Shown here one piece after another: positions 22,379-27,355 of a stretch of 27,355 nucleotides of DNA. Position 1 is the stretch's first letter. Every line of letters begins with the position of its first letter. The translations under genes and the position numbers were made by a program. The DNA comes from JBDTSW01 sp039930945 (GTDB lineage: Bacteria > Actinomycetota > Thermoleophilia > Solirubrobacterales > 70-9): the NCBI GenBank assembly GCA_039930945.1, contig JBDTSW010000015.1:1-27355 (forward strand), in the 5' to 3' direction. The notes beneath the pieces are model-generated. The model did not search any database and was not told the origin of the DNA. It worked only from the letters and a program-made list of their open reading frames with translations.

Positions 22379-24049
22379 ATGGCCACCACCGAACAGAGCG
22401 CGACCCCGGGCGAGCAGGGCTCCGGACCCGTGCACGGCGGGAGGCTGGCCGCGCGGGCGCTCAAGGCCCGCGGAGTCAGCCATCTGTTCACCCTCTCGGG
22501 CGGCCATCTCTTCTCGCTGTATGACGGCTGTAGGGCCGAGGGGATCGAGGTCGTGGACGTCCGCCACGAGCAGTCGGCCGCCTTCGCCGCCGAGGGCTGG
22601 GCGAAGGCGACGCGCGAGGCCGGCGTCTGCGCGCTCACGGCCGGGCCCGGCGTGACCAACGGGATCAGCGCGATCGCCGCCGCCCGCTTCAACCGCTCGC
22701 CGCTGGTCGTCCTCGGTGGCCGCGCCGCCGAGGGGCGCTGGGGCACCGGGGCGCTGCAGGAGATCGATCACCTGCCGTTCGTCTCGCCGCTCGCCAAGCG
22801 CGCCGCGACCGTGAAGGCGACCGCCGAGATCCCGGCGGCGACCTGCGCCGCGATCGACGCCGCCCTGGCCCAGCCCACCGGCCCGACCTTCCTCGACTAC
22901 CCGCTCGACGTCGTCTTCACCGAGGGCGAGGCCGAGCCGCCGCCTCCGCCGGGCCCCGCCGCCGCCGATCCCGCCGAGGGCGCCGAGCGCGCCGCCGAGT
23001 TCCTCGCCGCGGCCGAGCGCCCGGTGATCATGGCCGGCACCGGCCTCTATTGGGCCCACGGTGAGGACGAGTTGCGGGCGCTGGCCGAGGCGCTCGGGGC
23101 GCCCACCTTCCTCAACGGCATGGGCAGGGGATGCCTGCCCGCCGACCACGAGCTCTGCCTCAGCCGAGCCCGCGGGCGCGGCCTCAAGGAGGCCGACGTC
23201 GCGATCGCGATTGGGCTGCCGCTCGACTTCCGCCTCGGCTTCGGCGGCAGCTTCGGCGAGGACACCAAGCTGATCTGGCTCGACGAGGCGCCGAACGCGC
23301 TCGCCGCCAACCGCGCACCGGACCTCGAGCTGGTCGGGGCGATCGCCCCGACGATGGCAGCGATCCGCGAGGCGGCGGTCGCCGCGGGCGGCTCGCCGGG
23401 CCGCACCGGCGCCTGGGCGGAGGCGCTGCGAGAGACGGAGTCGGAGAGGCGGCAGGCCGAGCGCTGCGACTTCGACGACGACCGCGCGCCGCTGCACCCG
23501 ATGCGGATCTACCGCGAGCTCGGCGAGATCCTCGACCGCGATGCGATCGTGATCGGAGATGGCGGCGACTTCGTCTCCTACGCGGGCCGGGTGATCGACA
23601 CCCACCAGCCCGGGTGTTGGATGGACCCGGGCCCGTTCGGCTGCCTCGGCGCCGGGCCGGGCCAGGCGATCGGCGCCAAGCTCGCCCGTCCCGACCGCCA
23701 GGTCTGCCTGCTGTTGGGCGACGGCGCCTTCGGCTTCGCCGGGCTCGAGTTCGACACCCTCGCCCGGCACGGCCTGCCGGTCGTCGGCGTGATCGGCAAC
23801 AACGGCATCTGGGCGCTCGAGCACCACCCGATGAAGTTCCTCTACGGCTACTCGATCGCGGCCGAGCTGCGCCCCGGGACCCGCTACGACCAGGTCGCCG
23901 AGGCGCTGGGCTGCCACGCCGAGCTGGTCGCCGAGCCGGCGCAGCTGCGACCCGCGCTCGAGCGCGCCTTCGCCTCCGGCAAGCCGGCGCTGGTCAACGT
24001 CCTCACCGATCCCGAGGTCGTCTACCCGCGCAAGGCGATGCTCGCCTGA
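22379..24049 (+). CDS. TPP-dependent acetolactate-synthase-like enzyme (IlvB/IlvG/oxalyl-CoA decarboxylase superfamily)
   Basis: This 556-residue protein has the three-domain layout of the thiamine-diphosphate POX/AHAS superfamily. VRHEQSAAFAAEG carries the catalytic Glu64, and LTAGPGVTNG follows. The TPP motif runs from GDG (447-449) to GNNG with Asn474/Asn475, the expected 27-residue spacing. Length and motifs fit mycobacterial IlvG-type proteins or 2-hydroxyacyl-CoA lyases as well as acetolactate synthase. No small regulatory subunit (IlvN/H) is nearby, so a catabolic or lyase role is at least as likely as branched-chain amino-acid synthesis. A Pro-rich linker (EPPPPPGPA, about 190) precedes the middle domain. 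The stop overlaps the ATG of the PRC-barrel-like gene (TGATG). Confidence 0.85.
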   Translation: MATTEQSATPGEQGSGPVHGGRLAARALKARGVSHLFTLSGGHLFSLYDGCRAEGIEVVDVRHEQSAAFAAEGWAKATREAGVCALTAGPGVTNGISAIAAARFNRSPLVVLGGRAAEGRWGTGALQEIDHLPFVSPLAKRAATVKATAEIPAATCAAIDAALAQPTGPTFLDYPLDVVFTEGEAEPPPPPGPAAADPAEGAERAAEFLAAAERPVIMAGTGLYWAHGEDELRALAEALGAPTFLNGMGRGCLPADHELCLSRARGRGLKEADVAIAIGLPLDFRLGFGGSFGEDTKLIWLDEAPNALAANRAPDLELVGAIAPTMAAIREAAVAAGGSPGRTGAWAEALRETESERRQAERCDFDDDRAPLHPMRIYRELGEILDRDAIVIGDGGDFVSYAGRVIDTHQPGCWMDPGPFGCLGAGPGQAIGAKLARPDRQVCLLLGDGAFGFAGLEFDTLARHGLPVVGVIGNNGIWALEHHPMKFLYGYSIAAELRPGTRYDQVAEALGCHAELVAEPAQLRPALERAFASGKPALVNVLTDPEVVYPRKAMLA

Positions 24050-24306
24050 TGGACGACCTCGGCACGCCCTCCTCCTACCTGGCCCTGGAGCTGGGCACAC
24101 CCGTGTTCGCCGCCGACGGCACCCGGATCGGCACCGTCGTCGAGATCCTCGACGCCCCCGACGCCGACATCTTCGACGGCCTGATGCTGGACACCGATTC
24201 GGGGCGCCGCTTCGCCGAGGCTTCGCTGGTGGACGAGATCTTCGAGCGCGGCGTCGTGCTCAAGCCCGACGCCGGGGCCGCCTCGGCCCTCCCCGAGCGC
24301 GGTTAG
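24049..24306 (+). CDS. PRC-barrel-like small protein
   Basis: This 85-residue protein has a PRC-barrel-like strand pattern: LGTPVFAADGTRIGTVVEI, then DIFDGLMLDTDSGRRFAEASLVDEIFERGVVL. PRC barrels are small beta domains found in RimM and in stand-alone stress or photosynthetic proteins, usually binding other proteins. There is no Trp/Cys active site. It starts inside the stop codon of the TPP enzyme (TGATG) and its TAG at 24304-24306 overlaps the stop of the convergent phosphatase gene by three bases, so no terminator separates them. Function unknown. Confidence 0.7.
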   Translation: MDDLGTPSSYLALELGTPVFAADGTRIGTVVEILDAPDADIFDGLMLDTDSGRRFAEASLVDEIFERGVVLKPDAGAASALPERG

Positions 24307-25229
24307 CCGGGCGACGGCTGTCGCGCCGACTCGAGCGCGGCGCCGTCGAGGATGTCGTGCTCGGAGACTTCGATCTCGGTCAGTCCGAAGGCGCGCATCG
24401 CCTGGATCAGGATGACGATGCCGGCGACGATCGTCGGCGCCCGGTCGGGGTGAAGCCCCCGCACCTCGAGGCGCTCGCTCAGCGGGATCGACGACAGCTC
24501 GGAGCACATCCGCTGGATCGCCGCCAGGACGAGCCGGTGGCCCTGCACCGCCTCGGGGTCGTAGGGGTCGAGCCCGAGGTCGATCGCGGCCAGCGAGGTC
24601 GGCGTGCCGGCGACGGCGATCCCCTCGCGGGCGCTGACCATCGCCTCGTCCCGAATCTCGGCGTCGATCAGCGCGTGCACGCCGGCCGCCAGGGCCTCGA
24701 GCTGGGCGGCGGTGGGGGGGTCGTCGGGCAGGTGGCGCTCGGAGTGGCGCACCGTCCCGGCCTGCAGCGAGGCGTGGAAGGAGACCTCGGTCCCCGAGCC
24801 GACGATCAGCTCGGTGCTGCCACCGCCGATGTCGACGACCAGCGTGCGCTCGGCCGCGGGGCGCTCGGCGACGGCGCCGAGGTAGGTGAGCAGCGCCTCC
24901 TCGCCGCCGTCGAGGACGCGGGCGTCGAGGGCGAAGCGCTCGCGCAGCTCGCCGGTGAAGGCGCCGGCGATCTCGGCGTCGCGCACGGCGCTGGTGGCGA
25001 TCGCCGTGATCCGCTCGGCCTCCAGCTCGCCGCAGGCCTCGAGGTAGGAGCCGACCGTCTCGCAGACGTTCTCGATCGCCTCTGCGGCGAGCCGGCGCGA
25101 GGTGTCCACCCCGCGGCCCAGCCGGGTCACGGTCGAGCGCCGCTCCAGCTCCGCCAGCCGCCCGTCCGCGACCTCGGCGACCAGCAGGCGGGTGGAGTTG
25201 GTTCCCATGTCGATCACGGCGATCCTCAC
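24303..25229 (-). CDS. Ppx/GppA exopolyphosphatase/guanosine pentaphosphatase
   Basis: This 308-residue protein of the actin-like ASKHA fold has the phosphate-1 motif IDMGTNSTRLLV at residues 5-16. A middle segment with AIATSAVRDA follows, and then the phosphate-2 motif VVDIGGGSTELIVG (about 149-162). This is the length of the shorter bacterial Ppx/GppA form. Members remove terminal phosphate from polyphosphate or convert pppGpp to ppGpp, linking it to stringent and phosphate responses; which applies here is unknown. The conserved Glu of the family may be the one in DGGEEALLTYLGA. GTG 25229 overlaps the SDR stop by 4 bp (GTGA), so the two are translated as a pair. Confidence 0.9.
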   Translation of the reverse strand: MRIAVIDMGTNSTRLLVAEVADGRLAELERRSTVTRLGRGVDTSRRLAAEAIENVCETVGSYLEACGELEAERITAIATSAVRDAEIAGAFTGELRERFALDARVLDGGEEALLTYLGAVAERPAAERTLVVDIGGGSTELIVGSGTEVSFHASLQAGTVRHSERHLPDDPPTAAQLEALAAGVHALIDAEIRDEAMVSAREGIAVAGTPTSLAAIDLGLDPYDPEAVQGHRLVLAAIQRMCSELSSIPLSERLEVRGLHPDRAPTIVAGIVILIQAMRAFGLTEIEVSEHDILDGAALESARQPSPG

Positions 25230-26086
25230 GATCGGCTCCGAATCATCCGGGCGATCAAGCGATCGCGGCCACGATCGCTGAGCAGCGCTCCGAGGCGGGC
25301 CTGGATCTTGGCGTCGGTGCCGACGAGGTAGCGGGTGCGCGGCCGGCTCGCGGTGAGGGCGTGAGCGACGGCGTCGGCGACCCTCTCCGGCGGGATCCCG
25401 CCCTGGCCCAGCTTCGTCGCCAGCCTCTGAAGGCGGTCCATCCCCTCGCCGTAGAGGCTCCTGACCTCGTCGCTCATCGTCGCCCTGGCCCCGGCCGCGC
25501 TGGTGTTGCCCTTCTCCCAGATCGGGGTGGCGATCGCCCCCGGCTCGATGATCGAGACCTCGACGCCGAACGGGCGCATCTCCTGGCGCAGCGAGTCGCC
25601 GATCGCCTCGATCGCGTGCTTGGAGGCGTTGTAGGGAGCGGTGAACGGGAGCGAGCCGCGGCCGCCGATCGACGACATGAACACGACCCGTCCCTGCGCC
25701 GCGCGCAGCATCGGCAACAGCGCCCGGGTGACCGCGACCTGGCCGAGGACGTTGACGTCGAACTGCCGCCGCCAGTCATCGCCGGCGAGTCCCTCGATCG
25801 GCCCGGCAACGGCGATCCCGGCGTTGTTGACGACGCCGGCCAGCCGTCCGCCGGTGGCCTCGGCGATGCGCTCGGCCGCGGCCTCGATCGTCGCCTGCTC
25901 GGAGACGTCGAGGTTCACGGCCAGGAGGCGCTCGGAGGCCTCCGAGCGCAGCGAGTCGGCATCGGCATCCGCGCGCACCCCGGCGAAGACGTCGAAGCCG
26001 TCGCGGTCCAGGCGCAGCGCGCAGGCGCGCCCGATCCCGGTCGAGCTCCCGGTGACGAGCACCGCGCCCTGTGCCGCTTCAGCCAT
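25226..26086 (-). CDS. Short-chain dehydrogenase/reductase (classical SDR)
   Basis: This 286-residue classical SDR has the cofactor motif TGSSTGIG at 12-19, NNAG at 87-90, Ser139 in MSSIGG and YNASK at 152-156 (Tyr152, Lys156), a complete catalytic tetrad. Arg/Ala-rich residues after strand 2 (VRADADAD) give no firm choice between NAD and NADP. The substrate is unknown. I chose the ATG at 26086 rather than the farther start because TAGGGT ends seven bases before it, the leaderless pattern of this window. The gene is cotranscribed with the downstream phosphatase. A PIN-toxin remnant ends directly upstream on the same strand, and its stop codon overlaps the -10. Confidence 0.9.
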   Translation of the reverse strand: MAEAAQGAVLVTGSSTGIGRACALRLDRDGFDVFAGVRADADADSLRSEASERLLAVNLDVSEQATIEAAAERIAEATGGRLAGVVNNAGIAVAGPIEGLAGDDWRRQFDVNVLGQVAVTRALLPMLRAAQGRVVFMSSIGGRGSLPFTAPYNASKHAIEAIGDSLRQEMRPFGVEVSIIEPGAIATPIWEKGNTSAAGARATMSDEVRSLYGEGMDRLQRLATKLGQGGIPPERVADAVAHALTASRPRTRYLVGTDAKIQARLGALLSDRGRDRLIARMIRSRS

Positions 26087-26093
26087 CGCGGCC

Positions 26094-26099
26094 ACCCTA
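26094..26099 (-). promoter_or_regulatory. -10 box TAGGGT, leaderless start of the SDR gene
   Basis: On the - strand TAGGGT is followed by GGCCGCG and ATG 26086. The box overlaps the stop codon of the PIN remnant. Confidence 0.45.
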
Positions 26100-26258
26100 T
26101 TTGAGTCCGATGCAGAGGCTCCCGCGCTCGGCCAGCCAGACGCTCTCAAACGCGAGATCCGTGGTCGCGCTGATCAGGCCGTAGTCATTGTCGTAGTGCA
26201 GGATCCCGAGGCCGTGGCGGTCGGCAAGGGCGGCGATCAGGACTGGTCGATCAAGCAC
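26097..26258 (-). pseudogene. VapC-type PIN domain toxin, C-terminal remnant
   Basis: About 53 codons encode VLDRPVLIAALADRHGLG, then ILHYDNDYGLISATTDL and ending near WLAERGSL. This is the typical C-terminal third of VapC PIN ribonucleases (usually about 130 residues), including the HYDxDYxxIA acidic pair and the RGSL end. The N-terminal two thirds with the first catalytic Asp are missing, and the position that is usually Asp in the PDxLIAA segment reads as Pro or Val. The remnant lies directly after the nucleotidyltransferase gene on the same strand, so an old toxin gene appears partly lost here. A small protein could still be made from GTG 26258. Confidence 0.65.
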
Positions 26259-26268
26259 GCCGTGGGCG

Positions 26269-26820
26269 TCACACTTCGTTGTCGGCCCGCACCAGGGCCT
26301 GATCGAGGCGGCCGAGGCGGGGGTCGTCGTCGCCGGCCAGGTGGGTGAGATGGTCCCTGAGCGCGTCGGGGTCAAGGGTCTTGGCAGCGAGCATGGCCTC
26401 GATGTCCGCCCAGTCGCGGGTGCGATCGAGCATCGCCTTGAAGACGGCGAGCTCAACCGGACCGAGGACCGGGATCAGCGTGCCCTCGAACGGGACCTCC
26501 CGGCGGTGACGGGCAGCCTCATCGTGCAGGGGCAGGTAGCTGAAGAAGAGGTCCACCGGCGTGTCCTCCCACCACAGGCGGCTCTGGCCGTCACGCTTGA
26601 TTCTCTCGATCGCCGCCCGGTCGAAGGTGATCCCGCTGGGAAGGGCGGCGAGCACCCGCTCGCATTCCTCCTGCCGTGTGAACACGTTGACGTCGATGTC
26701 GCGCGTGCCGCGCGGCTCGAGCGTCCAGTAGGCGAGGGCGATAGCGCCACCGAACGCGTGCTCCACGCCTCCGTCGCCAAGGCTCGCGTGGATCGCCAGC
26801 AGGCGCTCGGCGAGCGTCAC
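26269..26820 (-). CDS. Nucleotidyltransferase-fold protein, AbiEii/MenT-like toxin candidate
   Basis: This 183-residue protein has a polymerase-beta-type nucleotidyltransferase core. GGAIALAYW (about 24-32) and RGTRDIDVNVF hold the metal-binding Asp41 and Asp43, and TPVDLFFSYLP supplies a third acidic residue. VLGPVELAVFKAMLDRTRDWADIEAML follows in the helical half, as in AbiEii/DUF-type nucleotidyltransferases. Proteins of this type are toxins that modify tRNA or other RNA and are held by an upstream antitoxin. The GTG at 26820 overlaps the HTH gene stop by 4 bp (GTGA). A longer open frame upstream is antisense/intergenic shadow. The size and pairing support a toxin-antitoxin role, but it could instead be a housekeeping nucleotidyltransferase. 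Confidence 0.78.
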   Translation of the reverse strand: MTLAERLLAIHASLGDGGVEHAFGGAIALAYWTLEPRGTRDIDVNVFTRQEECERVLAALPSGITFDRAAIERIKRDGQSRLWWEDTPVDLFFSYLPLHDEAARHRREVPFEGTLIPVLGPVELAVFKAMLDRTRDWADIEAMLAAKTLDPDALRDHLTHLAGDDDPRLGRLDQALVRADNEV

Positions 26821-27158
26821 GCGCCAGGACCCCGGAGCGATCGTAGTCGCGGGAACTGAAGCGTGGCAGCGTGGCGGGCGGGCAACCGCTCCGCCAGCTC
26901 GAGGACCTGGGCGAGGATGTGGCCTCGGCGCTCGAGCTCGACTGCCGCCGGCGTCAGCACTGGCCTGGACGCTGGGCTGGCCGTCAGGCGCATCCCAGCC
27001 GCGGCAACCACCCGCGCCAGCGTCGAAGCGGATGGCATCTTGCTGCCCCGCTCGTAGGCCGAGAGCGTCGCCTGGGAGGTGCCGCCGAGCTGCGCAAGCT
27101 CTGCCTGGGTCAGGCCCGCGGCAAGCCGCGCATGGCGGAGCAGATCCCCGGCATCCAT
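26817..27158 (-). CDS. Xre-family helix-turn-helix regulator, likely antitoxin
   Basis: This 113-residue protein has a canonical HTH_3/Xre domain at residues 5-60 (RHARLAAGLTQAELAQLGG then SQATLSAYERGSKMPSASTLARVV), followed by a helical tail (about 68-113) that could bind the partner protein. It precedes and overlaps the nucleotidyltransferase gene by 4 bp, the normal antitoxin-then-toxin order. Upstream is a perfect AT-rich palindrome TATATCC-N4-GGATATA that covers the -10, so autorepression is likely. The six bases before the ATG are CCTCCC, which cannot act as a ribosome site. Together with TATACT six bases away this indicates a leaderless mRNA. Confidence 0.87.
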   Translation of the reverse strand: MDAGDLLRHARLAAGLTQAELAQLGGTSQATLSAYERGSKMPSASTLARVVAAAGMRLTASPASRPVLTPAAVELERRGHILAQVLELAERLPARHAATLQFPRLRSLRGPGA

Positions 27159-27164
27159 GGGAGG

Positions 27165-27184
27165 AGTATATCCGATTGGATATA
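27165..27184 (-). promoter_or_regulatory. Operator palindrome TATATCC-N4-GGATATA and leaderless -10 TATACT of the antitoxin gene
   Basis: The 7+4+7 dyad (27167-27184) is perfect and is the most AT-rich spot in the window. TATACT (27165-27170 on the - strand) overlaps one half-site and ends six bases before ATG 27158. A dimeric Xre repressor bound here would block its own promoter. Confidence 0.65.
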
Positions 27185-27219
27185 AGACGCAAACGCGCCC
27201 GATCCCACTCCAGCGCTGC

Positions 27220-27225
27220 TACATT
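27220..27225 (+). promoter_or_regulatory. -10 box TACATT of initiator tRNA-Met
   Basis: TACATT ends 10 bases before the mature 5' end at 27236. No clear -35 is visible. Confidence 0.4.
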
Positions 27226-27235
27226 GAAGGTGCGA

Positions 27236-27309
27236 CGCGGGGTGGAGCAGTCAGGTAGCTCGCCGGGCTCATAACCCGGAGGTCGTGGGTTCAAATCCCA
27301 CCCCCGCTA
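27236..27309 (+). tRNA. Initiator tRNA-Met(CAU), tRNA-fMet
   Basis: Anticodon arm CCGGG-CTCATAA-CCCGG has the three G:C pairs typical of initiators, and the acceptor end is unpaired at position 1:72 (C against T), another initiator mark. D- and T-arms are normal (GGGTTCAAATCCC). CCA is not encoded. Confidence 0.95.
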
Positions 27310-27314
27310 CTGGA

Positions 27315-27340
27315 GAAAGGCCCGCTACGGCGGGCCTTTC
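27315..27340 (+). terminator. Rho-independent terminator after tRNA-fMet
   Basis: Perfect 11-bp stem GAAAGGCCCGC / GCGGGCCTTTC with tetraloop TACG, located six bases after the tRNA. The T-tract is short (TTTC then ACGTTT), typical of high-GC actinobacteria. Confidence 0.85.
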
Positions 27341-27355
27341 ACGTTTCCTGGTCAT

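Noticed and set aside
26269..27294. Longer nucleotidyltransferase frame beginning near the tRNA-fMet gene
   Set aside because: The upstream part overlaps the HTH gene, the operator and the tRNA on the opposite strand; the 4-bp overlap GTGA at 26820 is the convincing start.

Overview
The window is GC-rich throughout (about 70% or more by eye). It has strongly G/C-biased third codon positions, many GTG starts, start/stop overlaps of the ATGA/GTGA type, and tRNA genes without an encoded CCA. This fits a high-GC actinobacterium. The gene content (large GT-C-like membrane proteins, tandem sulfotransferases, a zinc-ribbon rhomboid-like protein) and the TANNNT-type leaderless promoters suggest Thermoleophilia/Solirubrobacterales, but that placement is inference and no rRNA is present to test it.

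Region 1 (1-10771, all + strand): a tightly packed operon for a cell-surface glycan that is probably sulfated. It holds the end of a membrane protein, a GT-C-like polytopic protein with an extracytoplasmic C-terminal domain, three tandem paralogous sulfotransferases sharing a 36-bp identical PAPS-loop sequence, a GT28/MurG-like glycosyltransferase with an extra C-terminal domain, a fourth sulfotransferase of a different subfamily, and a Wzx/MATE-like flippase with a poly-Asp loop and a long cytosolic tail. A plausible division of labour is: GT28 and GT-C proteins build the glycan, the sulfotransferases decorate it, the flippase moves it across the membrane.

Region 2 (10799-12385, - strand): an unusual helix-turn-helix/acidic/basic protein, a small single-span membrane protein behind a palindromic promoter, and a membrane-anchored thermonuclease.

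Region 3 (12527-16975, + strand): YbdK-type carboxylate-amine ligase, then a compact run of a zinc-ribbon protein with a degenerate rhomboid-like membrane domain, an O-methyltransferase, a GNAT acetyltransferase, a small unknown protein and a UPF0173-type metallo-hydrolase.

Region 4 (16992-22341, - strand): tRNA-Leu(UAA), an aldehyde dehydrogenase, an 18-bp inverted repeat enclosing a GC-rich spacer, a secreted poly-Thr protein coupled to a zinc-ribbon/transmembrane protein, and an asparagine-synthetase-like protein that lacks the usual N-terminal glutaminase cysteine.

Region 5 (22379-27355): a divergent TPP-dependent acetolactate-synthase-like enzyme with a downstream PRC-barrel-like small protein, converging on a Ppx/GppA phosphatase that is translationally coupled to an SDR oxidoreductase. 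Next come a VapC/PIN toxin remnant, an Xre-antitoxin/nucleotidyltransferase-toxin pair with a perfect 18-bp operator palindrome, then initiator tRNA-Met with a strong terminator.

A recurring pattern is that at least six gene heads carry a TANNNT box ending 6-8 nt before the start codon, usually with no Shine-Dalgarno sequence, as expected for leaderless mRNAs.
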